Below, piece by piece: positions 22,788 through 31,993 of a DNA stretch of 48,868 nucleotides (position 1 is its first letter; each line of letters begins with the position of its first letter). The stretch is from the NCBI GenBank assembly GCA_031373255.1, contig JANMMJ010000297.1:1-48868 (forward strand), read 5' to 3'. Below the pieces are notes generated by a model that was given only the letters and a program-made list of their open reading frames with translations, had not been told where the DNA came from and did not search any database. Both the position numbers and the translations under genes were made by a program. Source of the stretch: JANMMJ01 sp031373255 (lineage in GTDB: Bacteria > Pseudomonadota > Alphaproteobacteria > Rhizobiales > Aestuariivirgaceae).

Positions 22788-23036
22788 ATGGCACAGGAAA
22801 AGCCGCAGAACCTGCAAGACACATTTCTGAACCACGTCCGCAAAAACAAGGTGCCGGTGACGGTGTTCCTGGTGAACGGCGTCAAATTGCAGGGTGTGAT
22901 CACTTGGTTCGACAATTTTTGCGTCCTGCTCCGCCGGGACGGCATGTCCCAGCTGGTCTACAAGCACGCCATTTCGACCATCATGCCTGGCGGGCCCATC
23001 AGCCTGTTCGAGGAAGAGGGTACGGGTGAGCACTAA
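22788..23036 (+). CDS. hfq: RNA chaperone Hfq
   Basis: An 82-residue Sm-like protein that forms hexameric rings and pairs small RNAs with mRNAs. The Sm1 region (QDTFLNHVRKNKVPVTVFLVNGVKLQGVI, residues 9-37) and the Sm2 motif YKHAIST are intact; the N-terminal Gln/Asn/Leu-Gln residues and the Lys-His of Sm2 form the known RNA faces. The short C-terminal tail (FEEEGTGEH) is typical of alphaproteobacteria. The last 11 bases overlap the start of hflX, so the two are coupled. Confidence 0.98.
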   Translation: MAQEKPQNLQDTFLNHVRKNKVPVTVFLVNGVKLQGVITWFDNFCVLLRRDGMSQLVYKHAISTIMPGGPISLFEEEGTGEH

Positions 23037-24399
23037 GCGCGGCGGAGAGGGCGGGGGAATCGATTTTCAGATTGAAGGTCCGCACGCCACACGCGCCATC
23101 GTGGTGCATGTCGAGCGCAAGAAAGGCCCAATGGCGGCAGACCGCGATGCACAATCGCGGCTGAACGAAGCTGTCGGCCTGACCGAAGCCATCGACCTTG
23201 AAATCGCCGAGAAAATCATTGCGCCGTTGACCACGGCGCGGCCCGCCACGCTGCTCGGCTCGGGCAAGGTTGACGAAATCGCCAAACTCGCTGCGGCGGC
23301 GGAGGCAGAGCTGGTCATCGTCAATGCGCAGCTTTCGCCGATCCAGCAACGCAACCTCGAGAAGGCATGGAAAGCCAAGGTGCTGGATCGCACCGGGCTG
23401 ATCCTCGAGATCTTCGGGCGGAGGGCCCAGACGCGGGAAGGCAAGCTACAGGTCGAACTGGCGCATCTGGAATATCAGAAAAGCCGGCTGGTTAGGTCGT
23501 GGACCCATCTCGAGCGGCAGCGCGGCGGTTTCGGTTTCCTTGGCGGGCCTGGCGAAAGCCAGCTCGAAGCCGACCGCCGGCTGATCCAGGAGCGGATCAG
23601 CAAGATCGAGAAATTGCTCGAATCAGTGGTCAAGACGCGCACACTTCATCGCAAGGGCAGGGCGCGCGTTCCCTACCCCGTGGTTGCCCTGGTGGGCTAC
23701 ACGAATGCCGGCAAATCGACGCTGTTCAATGCCCTGACGCGAGCCGAGGTGCTGGCCAAGGACCTGCTGTTCGCGACGCTCGATCCGACAATGCGAACCA
23801 TTGAACTGCCGCTCGGCCGGAAAGTGATCATGTCGGACACGGTGGGGTTCATTTCTGACCTTCCGACATCTCTGATTGCGGCCTTCCGGGCGACGCTGGA
23901 GGAGGTGATCGAGGCCGACGTCATCCTGCATGTGCGGGACGTCAGCCATTCGGAAACCGATTCACAGGCGGACGACGTCAATTCGGTCCTGGGTGGGCTT
24001 GGCATCGACGAGGTGCAGCGGTCGCGCATCATTGAGGTGTGGAACAAGGCCGATTTGCTCGATAGCGACCAGAAGGCCATGCGAGAGGCACAGGCGGCAA
24101 GACGGAGTGACCGCGTGCTCACCTCAGCTTTGAGCGGAGAGGGCTTCACGAGGCTTCTCAGCCTCATTGAGGGGCATCTGGCAACCAAGGACACGGTCTA
24201 CGACATATTCCTGGATCCTGCCGACGGCCAGGGCCAGGCCTGGCTGCACGAGAACGGCGAGGTGCTCAAGCGGGAAAACTACCCCGACGGCCGGGTTCAC
24301 CTGGTGGTGCGGCTCGGCGGCGACCGGGCCGGGCAGGCCCTGGCACGATTCGGACGCTCAATGCGGCTGGCCGAACAGGAGCGGCTGGCGGCCGAATAA
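23026..24399 (+). CDS. hflX: Ribosome-associated GTPase HflX
   Basis: A 457-residue GTPase that binds the 50S subunit and rescues stalled or stress-damaged ribosomes. The N-terminal HflX domain includes the LGSGKVDEIAKL glycine-rich region and the QTREGKLQVELAHLEYQ and GFLGGPGESQLEADRR signatures. The G domain has G1 GYTNAGKST, G3 DTVGFI and G4 NKAD. The start is GTG 23026, within the end of hfq (11-base overlap), and no later start preserves the N-terminal domain as well. The stop is 2 bases from the convergent mazG stop. Confidence 0.96.
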   Translation: MSTKRGGEGGGIDFQIEGPHATRAIVVHVERKKGPMAADRDAQSRLNEAVGLTEAIDLEIAEKIIAPLTTARPATLLGSGKVDEIAKLAAAAEAELVIVNAQLSPIQQRNLEKAWKAKVLDRTGLILEIFGRRAQTREGKLQVELAHLEYQKSRLVRSWTHLERQRGGFGFLGGPGESQLEADRRLIQERISKIEKLLESVVKTRTLHRKGRARVPYPVVALVGYTNAGKSTLFNALTRAEVLAKDLLFATLDPTMRTIELPLGRKVIMSDTVGFISDLPTSLIAAFRATLEEVIEADVILHVRDVSHSETDSQADDVNSVLGGLGIDEVQRSRIIEVWNKADLLDSDQKAMREAQAARRSDRVLTSALSGEGFTRLLSLIEGHLATKDTVYDIFLDPADGQGQAWLHENGEVLKRENYPDGRVHLVVRLGGDRAGQALARFGRSMRLAEQERLAAE

Positions 24400-24401
24400 G
24401 G

Positions 24402-25190
24402 CTATTCCTTGGTCTTTGCCTCGTCCCACAGGGCATCCATTTCCGCCAGGTTGGACTGTGACGGGCTTTTTCCAGCTTTTTCAAGCTGCTGCTCGATGTA
24501 GCCAAAGCGGCGCTCGAACTTGGCATTGGCACCGCGAAGCGCTGCCTCGGGGTCTATCCCCATATGGCGGGCTAGGTTGGCCATGACAAAGAGCAGGTCG
24601 CCGAACTCTTCGAAGCGGTGATCTTCCGCAGCGGTTTGCAGTTCGCCCAATTCTTCCTCGATCTTGTCGTAGACCTGATCAACATGCGGCCAGTCAAAGC
24701 CAACTCTTGCCGCCTTGGACTGAAGTTTCACGGCGCGCGTCAGACCCGGCAGGCCCACTGGAACATCGGCCAGGGTGCCCGTTTCCTGGCGTTTGGCTTC
24801 CTTGGCCTTCATGGCCTCCCAGAAGCCCTTGGCGAGCTTGGCCGAGCGGGCCTCATCGTCGCCAAAGACATGGGGGTGGCGGCGCACCATCTTGCGGCAG
24901 ATGGCTTCGATGACGTCTTCGAAGGCAAAACTGCCTTCTTCCTGGGCCATCTGGGCGTGATAGACGGTTTGCAGCAGGAGATCGCCCAATTCCTCGCACA
25001 GATCGGCGCGATCACCACGCGCGATTGCGTCCGCCACCTCATAGGCTTCCTCAATAGTGTAAGGCGCTATGGTCGAAAAATCCTGCTCCATGTCCCAGGG
25101 GCAGCCGGTAACCGGTTTGCGCAGCGCCTTCATGATGGCACGAAGGGTTTCGATCTTGCGGGGGTCCATGTCGGCGGGGTTATCGGGCAT
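24402..25190 (-). CDS. mazG: Nucleoside triphosphate pyrophosphohydrolase MazG
   Basis: A 262-residue enzyme with two tandem MazG domains, which hydrolyses NTPs and dNTPs to the monophosphate plus pyrophosphate, cleaning damaged nucleotides or tuning ppGpp pools. The N-terminal domain holds CPWDMEQDF and the metal-binding acidic pattern EEAYEVADAI with EELGDLLLQ. The second has EEELGELQTA with EEFGDLLFVMANLAR. The start is ATG 25190; no clear ribosome site precedes it, and an internal ATG seven codons later has none either. A 138-base gap with an AT-rich palindrome lies upstream. Confidence 0.94.
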   Translation of the reverse strand: MPDNPADMDPRKIETLRAIMKALRKPVTGCPWDMEQDFSTIAPYTIEEAYEVADAIARGDRADLCEELGDLLLQTVYHAQMAQEEGSFAFEDVIEAICRKMVRRHPHVFGDDEARSAKLAKGFWEAMKAKEAKRQETGTLADVPVGLPGLTRAVKLQSKAARVGFDWPHVDQVYDKIEEELGELQTAAEDHRFEEFGDLLFVMANLARHMGIDPEAALRGANAKFERRFGYIEQQLEKAGKSPSQSNLAEMDALWDEAKTKE

Positions 25191-25246
25191 GCAATATTGC
25201 TAACGCATCCGCGCGAGGCCGACTACCGCCAGATATCCTCGATTCG

Positions 25247-25262
25247 CATAATATATATTATG
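25247..25262. repeat. 16-base perfect AT palindrome upstream of mazG
   Basis: CATAATATATATTATG is its own reverse complement. It lies in the 138-base gap between the repeat protein and mazG, 57-72 bases before the mazG start. A second palindrome, GCAATATTGC (25191-25200), touches the mazG start codon. Both stand out in a GC-rich genome. They could be an operator or part of a promoter; there is no adjacent T run of terminator type. Confidence 0.6.
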
Positions 25263-25328
25263 GAATATTTTTGTATGGAGCGAGTTTGCATTTATTCGGC
25301 CCCATCAATGGTTTAGTTGACCGGAGCG

Positions 25329-27791
25329 CTATTTTGGCAGCTTCTGCTTAGGCCACGTCTTTACATCGCAGGTTGGGACTTTTGTGTAGTCATCCGGTTT
25401 GTCCGACCATTTCTGCGCCATGCAATCGAACCAGTATGGAGTCTGGCCAGCCCAGGTCGTTCCCTTGAATTTTGCCTGCAGCAGTTCCTGGGCGGGTTTC
25501 GAATATGCCTTTTGGCCGCCATGCCAGTTGCAGCCGTAACGCGTGGCGCGCACCGCCAGCGCCAGAGCTTCCGCCGCACCATCCTTGCCATTGCTGGCCT
25601 TGCCCCACGCCATGGCGCGTTCGGTGAGCCGCCTGGGCGCGCCCGGTGTGGCTGCGAGAGCGGCAACTTCCTTCCAGCCAATCGCCTTGATGACCGGATG
25701 CTGCTTCAGGACCGTTTCGCGGCTCGCGGCACGCTCGGCGATCAGCGCCTGATCGAGAACGACTCCCAGCCGCCGATCCATCCATTCGTCCACGGCCGTT
25801 CCTGCGTCGGCATCAAACTCATCACGCAACGCCTTGAGGTGCCGATCGGGTTCCAGCGGGCACCACCAGTTCCGGTCATTGTGGTCGTACTCATCGAGAG
25901 CTTCAGCCGATGCGCCGAGATCGGTCATGGCCAGCGGCTGCCAGTCGGCCGGACCGTTGACCAGCACGTTGTATCGTGGTGTCCGCAGTATGGTTAACAG
26001 CCAGAGATTTGAGTCTGTCGCAGATGGATAATCGGCCCTGGTTTTTTCGGCGATGCGCGACAGTTCGGGATTGAGTTCGAAGAGTTCGTTGGTGAAGGAA
26101 GCTTCTGGCTTTTTGCCCAATGCGTAGGTGCGAGTCCAGGCGGCGCGAAGAAAGAGCGCGCGCTCCGGATCGGTGAAAGTGGCCTTGTCGCGGCCAAGTT
26201 CACGCAAGCGCTTCACCGGCAACAGGTTCAACAGCGCAAATTCGGTGCGGCGCGGATGCAGCGCCAGAGCACTGATCCAGTGCTGCTGGTCTTCGGCCAT
26301 CCACATCATCAATCCGGCGAAGACGTCACGCAGATTTTCATTGTCGCTTCCATCGAGGCCCTTGATGAAATCAGGCGTCAGAATACGGTCGCGGAAACGC
26401 CGTGCCTCGGCGAGGGCGCCCTGCCCCAGCAAATAGCGCCCCAACTCAAGAACAGTTCCATAGCGATAGGTCAGGGACGTCCTGAACGGATAGGATTCGA
26501 GAAGGGCATAGGCTTCATCGTAGTTGCCCGCCATGGCAGAGGTACGGACGGCGTGGAGCAGGAGGATGCCAGCGGCAGCGGTTTCCGGCGCAGTGGCACA
26601 GCTTGCCAGAGCCTTCTCCGATGCGGCGCGGGCCTTAGCTGCCAAGGCCGCGGCGGCTGGTGCGCCGGCGCCTGCCTTCAACGCACCAATGGTATCGACA
26701 GCAAGCGGCGGCGCGCCGGGAACCAGCGCCATCGCCCGGTCGACCAGCGAAGCGGTGCGATCCTGCCATTTCTGGCCAATTAGGGACCAGCCAACCGCGC
26801 TGTAATATTCCTGCGCTGTCTGGCCTGCGATCATCCACGGCACGATCGGATGCTTGCGCGAGGCGTCGACAATGGCCTTGGAAATGGTTGGATTTTCGGG
26901 AAGCTTGCCGTCCAGCCACCAATCATCCTGCTTGGCACGGATTCCCGCATAATCGATATCGTAAAGGGCGCGAGCGTAATCCGCCTTGAGCTTGTCGGAC
27001 ACCATGATGGCGGCAGCAGGCGTTTCGATCGTCGCGATGGTATCGTCGAGCAGTTCGGTCCAGCCTTCGGCGGTGTCTTCAAGATTGGCGATATATCCCA
27101 ACAGCTCCTGGGTTATGGCATGGACCGAGGCAAGCGACGGATCGGCGAGGATGGCCTTGGCCTCGGTGCGCGCCTCGCCAATGCGCTTGGCGTTGGCATG
27201 GATATTGGCCACCATGTAGCGTGCTGCCGGGCGATGCGGAGACTGCGATTGTGCAATGATTTTAAAGAGATCAAGCGATCTGTCACGATCCTGGTAGAAC
27301 TTCAGGGAGGCCTGCTGATAGTCCCTGTCCTGCTGCTGCAATTGCGCGGTGACGCCTTCTGCTTGTAGTGCTGGAGGTAGCTCGGCAAGTGCATCGCCGT
27401 CACATGCGGCAAAAATGGCGAGTTGGCTCCGCACCCATTGCGCCACATAGGGGTGAGTTTCGCCGAGGTCCTTTACCCGCTGCTTCAGAACCTCGACCGG
27501 ATAGCCGACACGGCATTCATAGCCAATCGAGCCCGGCAGACTGAGGTTTGGCGCAGCTTTCGCGGCAATCTCCCGGAACGCTGCCTCAGCACCCCAACGG
27601 CCATCGCCGCTGTCGTCGACCTGCGGGTCGCCCAGGCCTTTCAGCACGCGCCAGGTCCTCGCGCTGAACGGCGCCCCGGCATAGTTATCGACCAGCCTGG
27701 TGGCCTGATCCATGTCGCACTGCGTCTGCGCTGAAAGCGGTGCTGAACATAGCGCCAGCATTGCCAAGGTAACAGCTATCCTGCGGGCCAT
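25329..27791 (-). CDS. Large exported helical-repeat protein of unknown function
   Basis: I do not recognise this 820-residue protein. It has a clear signal peptide (MARRIAVTLAMLALCSAPLSAQ) and no later membrane helix, so it should be periplasmic or surface-exposed. The mature chain is almost entirely helical, with alanine-rich pairs of helices spaced like TPR/Sel1-type solenoids (for example around residues 200-260 and 380-480). A distinctive Trp/Cys-rich C-terminal block (about 655-820) contains DRNWWCPLEPDR, YGCNWHGGQKAYSKPAQELL and TPYWFDCMAQKW. A good GGGAGGG ribosome site precedes the ATG. It sits 13 bases after the MBL-fold gene, probably in the same operon. A role as an envelope scaffold is only a guess. 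Confidence 0.8.
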   Translation of the reverse strand: MARRIAVTLAMLALCSAPLSAQTQCDMDQATRLVDNYAGAPFSARTWRVLKGLGDPQVDDSGDGRWGAEAAFREIAAKAAPNLSLPGSIGYECRVGYPVEVLKQRVKDLGETHPYVAQWVRSQLAIFAACDGDALAELPPALQAEGVTAQLQQQDRDYQQASLKFYQDRDRSLDLFKIIAQSQSPHRPAARYMVANIHANAKRIGEARTEAKAILADPSLASVHAITQELLGYIANLEDTAEGWTELLDDTIATIETPAAAIMVSDKLKADYARALYDIDYAGIRAKQDDWWLDGKLPENPTISKAIVDASRKHPIVPWMIAGQTAQEYYSAVGWSLIGQKWQDRTASLVDRAMALVPGAPPLAVDTIGALKAGAGAPAAAALAAKARAASEKALASCATAPETAAAGILLLHAVRTSAMAGNYDEAYALLESYPFRTSLTYRYGTVLELGRYLLGQGALAEARRFRDRILTPDFIKGLDGSDNENLRDVFAGLMMWMAEDQQHWISALALHPRRTEFALLNLLPVKRLRELGRDKATFTDPERALFLRAAWTRTYALGKKPEASFTNELFELNPELSRIAEKTRADYPSATDSNLWLLTILRTPRYNVLVNGPADWQPLAMTDLGASAEALDEYDHNDRNWWCPLEPDRHLKALRDEFDADAGTAVDEWMDRRLGVVLDQALIAERAASRETVLKQHPVIKAIGWKEVAALAATPGAPRRLTERAMAWGKASNGKDGAAEALALAVRATRYGCNWHGGQKAYSKPAQELLQAKFKGTTWAGQTPYWFDCMAQKWSDKPDDYTKVPTCDVKTWPKQKLPK

Positions 27792-27804
27792 CGGGCGCCC
27801 TCCC

Positions 27805-28599
27805 TCAAATGGATAAGATCATGCCGTCATAGGCAGGTTCCACGCCGTCCGGAAGCTCGCGGCGCAAGACCTCATAATCGAGATCGATGTGGAGATTGGT
27901 GAGTATGGCGCGTCGCGGCTTGAGGCGTTCGATCCAGCTCAGGGTTTCGGCGAGACTGAAATGACTGGGATGAGGTTCACGGCGCAAGGCATCGACGATC
28001 CACAGATCGAGATCTTCGAGATGCTTTACACTCTCATCGGGAATGGCGTTCAGGTCCGGCGTGTAGGCGGTCGTGCCCACGCGAAAGCCAAGGGCGCGAA
28101 TGGTGCCGTGCTCGACTTCGAAGGGCAGGGCCTCAAGTGTCCCCCCTGCTCCCGACACTTCCACCGGGTCTTCGGGCACGATGCGCGAAAGATTGAGGAT
28201 TGGCGGATAGTCGCTGCCGGGCGGCGAGTAGAAGCAATAGCCGAAACGCCCGAGCAGCATGGTGCCGGTACGGTCATTGGCCCAGACATGGACACGCTTG
28301 CGCTGATTGAGAAAGAAGGAGCGCAGTTCATCAATGCCGTGGGTGTGATCTGCGTGTTCGTGGGTATAGAGAACACCGTTGATCGAGCCCACCTCGACTT
28401 CAAGCATCTGCTCGCGAAGGTCGGGCGAGGTATCAATCAGGACGCGGGTTTCACCTTCGGGTCCCGTCTGACGCAACAAGACCGAACAGCGGCGGCGACG
28501 GTTCTTCGGGTTGGCGGGATCACATTGGCCCCAGTGATTGCCAATGCGGGGTACGCCGCCGGACGACCCGCTGCCGAGAATCGTCAATGTCCGCTTCAT
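27805..28599 (-). CDS. MBL-fold metallo-hydrolase (PhnP/RNase Z-like)
   Basis: A 264-residue metallo-beta-lactamase-fold protein. It opens with LGSGSSGGVPRIG, the strand-loop of the PhnP/ElaC-like group, and has the zinc motif THEHADHTHG. Later metal or phosphate residues lie in VEHGTI, YTPDLN and LTNLHIDLDY. Likely substrates are cyclic phosphodiesters or nucleotides by family, but none is proven. The start overlaps the tatD stop (ATGA), continuing the metG-tatD-MBL operon that is common in this group of bacteria. Confidence 0.9.
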   Translation of the reverse strand: MKRTLTILGSGSSGGVPRIGNHWGQCDPANPKNRRRRCSVLLRQTGPEGETRVLIDTSPDLREQMLEVEVGSINGVLYTHEHADHTHGIDELRSFFLNQRKRVHVWANDRTGTMLLGRFGYCFYSPPGSDYPPILNLSRIVPEDPVEVSGAGGTLEALPFEVEHGTIRALGFRVGTTAYTPDLNAIPDESVKHLEDLDLWIVDALRREPHPSHFSLAETLSWIERLKPRRAILTNLHIDLDYEVLRRELPDGVEPAYDGMILSI

Positions 28600-29399
28600 G
28601 CCGCCCTGGAGACCTCTTCGGGCCGCTTCACCTTCGAAAACAGAGTGAAGAAATTTTCCGTTGTAATGCGCGCCATGTCCTCGACGCTGACAGACTTGAC
28701 GGCCGCCAATTGCGCAAGGGTTTTGGTGACGAAGGCAGGCTCATTGGATTTGCCGCGAAATGGCACCGGGGCGAGATAGGGTGCGTCGGTCTCAACCAGC
28801 AAGCGGTCGAGCGGAACGGTTGCGGCCGTGTCGCGAATATCCTGTGCCGACTTGTAAGTGAGAATGCCGGAAAACGAAACATACGCGCCGATGGCAAGAC
28901 TGCGATCCGCCAGTTCCTGTTTCGACGTGAAGCAATGGAGCAGCGGCTTGAAAGCACCCCTGGCCATTTCCTGCTCGAGGATCGTGGCGGTATCTTCCTC
29001 CGCCTCACGGCTATGGATGACAATGGGCAGGCCGGTTTCGCGAGCCGCTTCGATATGCACGCGAAAGCCCTTTGCCTGCGCCTCGCGCGGGCTCAGATCG
29101 TAATGATAATCAAGGCCCGCTTCGCCGATGCCGACGATCCTGGGGTGGCTGGCAATATCGACAAGCTGGCGGGCGGTGACATCCAGTTCCTCGTGGGCAT
29201 TGTGGGGATGGGTGCCGATGGTGCACCACACTTGCGGGTATTTCTCGACCAATCCGATAATCCGATCGAATTTCCTGACGCGCGAACTGATCGAAACCAT
29301 GAGGCGGACGTTTTCATCACGGGCGCGCGCCAGAACATTTTCGATATCCATGTAGAGGCTATCGAAATCAAGGTGGCAGTGGCTGTCGACAACGAACAT
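28596..29399 (-). CDS. tatD: TatD family metal-dependent DNase
   Basis: A 267-residue TIM-barrel hydrolase of the TatD family. The first metal motif is DSHCHLDF, followed by GEAGLDYHY, the HSREAEED segment, HCFTS, and the terminal ETDAPYLAPVPFRG signature. TatD proteins are reported as 3'-5' exonucleases or DNases acting in DNA repair or quality control. I start at ATG 29399, which overlaps the metG stop (ATGA) and gives the normal length; the frame upstream runs through metG and is not coding. It is cotranslated with the MBL-fold gene downstream. Confidence 0.94.
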   Translation of the reverse strand: MFVVDSHCHLDFDSLYMDIENVLARARDENVRLMVSISSRVRKFDRIIGLVEKYPQVWCTIGTHPHNAHEELDVTARQLVDIASHPRIVGIGEAGLDYHYDLSPREAQAKGFRVHIEAARETGLPIVIHSREAEEDTATILEQEMARGAFKPLLHCFTSKQELADRSLAIGAYVSFSGILTYKSAQDIRDTAATVPLDRLLVETDAPYLAPVPFRGKSNEPAFVTKTLAQLAAVKSVSVEDMARITTENFFTLFSKVKRPEEVSRAA

Positions 29400-30934
29400 C
29401 AGGTGGCTGCCTCTTCCGCCGCAACATAGCGGGGGAATATTCCGACGGGCACCGGCAGGAGCGTTCCGCTGACCAGAGCCGTGTCGAGTCCGGCAAAACT
29501 GCGCCCGGCCGCAGGAATGGCAAGCAGATCGAGCAGTTTCTCCGCCGAACCCGGAACATAGGGCTGAACCAGTATGCCGATGCGGCGGAGCACTTCGGCG
29601 GTGACATAAAGCACTGTCTCCATGCGCGCCGGATCGGTCTTCTTGAGGGCCCAAGGCTCCTGCCCGGCGAAATAACGATTGGCATCGGCCACGACCTTCC
29701 AGATTGCGTCCAATGCCTTGTTGAGCGCCTGGAGATCATGATGGGCACGTATTTCCGGCAGAAGCGCCCTGGCCGCGTCAAGAATGGTGTTATCGTCGCC
29801 GGTGAGGCTGCCACATACCGGGACCTTCGCGCCGCAATTCTTGGCGATCATCGACAGCGAACGCTGCGCCAGATTGCCAAGATCGTTGGCAAGATCGGCG
29901 TTGATGCGCGCGACGATGGCCTCGTGGCTGTAATTGCCATCCTGGCCAAAGGGCACTTCGCGCATGAAGAAGTAACGCACCTGATCGACACCGTATTCCC
30001 TCACCAGATCGGCCGGCGAAATGACATTGCCAACCGATTTTGACATTTTTTCTCCACGGTTGAAGAGAAACCCGTGACCAAAGACGCGCTTGGGCAGGGG
30101 AATGCCGGCACTCATCAGGAATGCCGGCCAGTAGACGGCGTGAAAACGCACGATGTCCTTGCCGATGATGTGGACGTCGGCCGGCCAGAATTTTTTGCGC
30201 TCGTCCGTCTGGACGGCGGAAAAGTAGTTGGTCAGGGCATCGACCCAGACATACATGATGTGTCCGGCGGCACCCGGCACGGGAATGCCCCAATCAAACG
30301 TGGTGCGCGAAACCGAAAGGTCCTGGAGGCCGCCCTTCACGAAGCTCAGCACCTCGTTGCGGCGCTCGGGCGGACCGATGAAATCGGGGGTTAAATCATA
30401 GAGTTTGAGCAGGCGCTCCTGATAGGCGGAAAGGCGGAAGAAGTAACTCTCCTCCTCCACCCAATCGACAGGGGTTCCGGTCCTGGTCGAGAATTTCCGG
30501 CCATCGCGGTCCTCGATTTCGTCCTCGCCGTAAAAGGCTTCGTCGCGGACGGAATACCAGCCGGCATATTTCGACAGGTAGATGTCTCCGGCAGCCTCCA
30601 TGCGGCGCCAGAGCTCGCTGACGACAGCCTTGTGGCGTGCCTCGGAGGTGCGGATGAAGTCATCATTCGAGCAGCCGACGTCGGTCACCATTTGCTGGAA
30701 CAGGGGCGTCATTTCGTCGACGAACTGCGCAGCTGTCTTTCCCTGTCTTGCGGCGGTCTGCTGGATCTTCTGGCCGTGCTCATCGGTACCGGTCAGGAAA
30801 AACACGTCATAGCCGTCGAGGCGCTTGAAGCGGGCCAGCGCATCGGTGGCCAAAGCCTCGTATGCGTGGCCAATGTGCGGCGGCCCGTTGGGATAGGAAA
30901 TGGCAGTGGTTATATAGAATCGCTTGTCGTTCAT
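29399..30934 (-). CDS. metG: Methionyl-tRNA synthetase
   Basis: A 511-residue class I synthetase that charges tRNA-Met. The HIGH motif is PPHIGHAYEAL and the KMSKS motif is GEKMSKSVGN. The connective region (about 125-165) has none of the zinc-knuckle cysteines found in E. coli MetG, so this is the shorter zinc-free form (MetG2-type). There is no C-terminal tRNA-binding (Trbp111-like) extension, consistent with the length. It lies 21 bases after holB and overlaps tatD by 3 bases. The ribosome site is weak. Confidence 0.96.
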   Translation of the reverse strand: MNDKRFYITTAISYPNGPPHIGHAYEALATDALARFKRLDGYDVFFLTGTDEHGQKIQQTAARQGKTAAQFVDEMTPLFQQMVTDVGCSNDDFIRTSEARHKAVVSELWRRMEAAGDIYLSKYAGWYSVRDEAFYGEDEIEDRDGRKFSTRTGTPVDWVEEESYFFRLSAYQERLLKLYDLTPDFIGPPERRNEVLSFVKGGLQDLSVSRTTFDWGIPVPGAAGHIMYVWVDALTNYFSAVQTDERKKFWPADVHIIGKDIVRFHAVYWPAFLMSAGIPLPKRVFGHGFLFNRGEKMSKSVGNVISPADLVREYGVDQVRYFFMREVPFGQDGNYSHEAIVARINADLANDLGNLAQRSLSMIAKNCGAKVPVCGSLTGDDNTILDAARALLPEIRAHHDLQALNKALDAIWKVVADANRYFAGQEPWALKKTDPARMETVLYVTAEVLRRIGILVQPYVPGSAEKLLDLLAIPAAGRSFAGLDTALVSGTLLPVPVGIFPRYVAAEEAAT

Positions 30935-30955
30935 GAACCGGCTACTTGCGGAGAA

Positions 30956-31990
30956 TTATACCGCTTTCAGTGCCGTTTCGAGTGCATCCAATGCATCGAG
31001 AACCGCCTGACGGCGGTCGAGGTTTAGGGCATTTGTCAAACGAATGGAATGGCTGGTTTGGTCAAAGGCGCGGGCCAGAAAATCGCCCTTTCCGGCCATT
31101 GCGCGGCTGCGGGCTTCGCCTGCCGTCCAGTCCTGAAGAAGATCGCAGAATATTTCGAAATCGGCTCCGGAGGTGCGGCCGGCGAACTGGTCGGCGATCC
31201 TGACGCGGTGGGCGGGGTCAAGCCTGCCGTTCGTGGCAAACAGTTCCATGAGCCGGGCGAAAGCCGCCGCCCCTGCCGAATCGAGCAATTCCACGGCCCG
31301 TCCGGGACTGCCGCCAGAGAGTGTCGCGGCACGGGAGAGTTCATCGTGAGAAGATGCTTCCGCAATATCCTCAAGCACGGTCAGGGTATCGGCGATTGCG
31401 AGGGGATGGAGATCGAGCCTGATGCAGCGCGACCGGATGGTCGGCAAAAGCGCACCGGGCTGGTGACTGACAAGGATGAACAGTGCGCGCGACGGCGGCT
31501 CTTCGAGAGTCTTGAGAATGGCGTTGGCCGATTCCTTGCTCAGGTCGTCGGCGGCATCGACAACGCAGACGCGCCAGCCACCCTCCCCGGCGGTACGGGC
31601 AAAGAAGTTCGAGACCTCGCGCGCACCGGCAGCACTGATCTCGGCCTTCAGCCGCTTGTTCTTCTCGTCCCATGGCCGTTCAAGCACCATGAGATCGGCG
31701 TGACCGCCCGATGAAATGCGGCGGGCGACCGGCGCCTCAGGAGGTACGAACAACGAGATCCGGCCATGTGTGCCAAGCGGATCGGGATTCTGCAGGATGA
31801 AGCGGGCAAGCCGGTAAGCCATGGTCGCCTTGCCGATGCCACGCGGCCCGGCCAGCAGCCAGCCATGATGCATCTTGCCGGAGCCATAACTCTGCAAGAG
31901 ACGCTTCTCGACTTCGTGGTGGCCTGTCAGCGCGGTGCGGCGGCGCGGAGACTGCGGCGTATCGCGGGGGTCAGGGATTTCCTGGGCCAT
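30956..31990 (-). CDS. holB: DNA polymerase III subunit delta'
   Basis: A 344-residue AAA+ clamp-loader subunit. The N-terminal domain has HHGWLLAGPRGIGKATMAYR (a near-complete Walker A), and later SKESANAILKTLEEPPSRALFILVSH and the SRC motif TIRSRCIRL that marks clamp-loader subunits. A C-terminal helical collar domain completes the protein. Delta' helps load the beta clamp at the replication fork. It starts 3 bases after the tmk stop, the usual tmk-holB pairing, and is followed by metG. Confidence 0.94.
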   Translation of the reverse strand: MAQEIPDPRDTPQSPRRRTALTGHHEVEKRLLQSYGSGKMHHGWLLAGPRGIGKATMAYRLARFILQNPDPLGTHGRISLFVPPEAPVARRISSGGHADLMVLERPWDEKNKRLKAEISAAGAREVSNFFARTAGEGGWRVCVVDAADDLSKESANAILKTLEEPPSRALFILVSHQPGALLPTIRSRCIRLDLHPLAIADTLTVLEDIAEASSHDELSRAATLSGGSPGRAVELLDSAGAAAFARLMELFATNGRLDPAHRVRIADQFAGRTSGADFEIFCDLLQDWTAGEARSRAMAGKGDFLARAFDQTSHSIRLTNALNLDRRQAVLDALDALETALKAV

Positions 31991-31993
31991 GGG

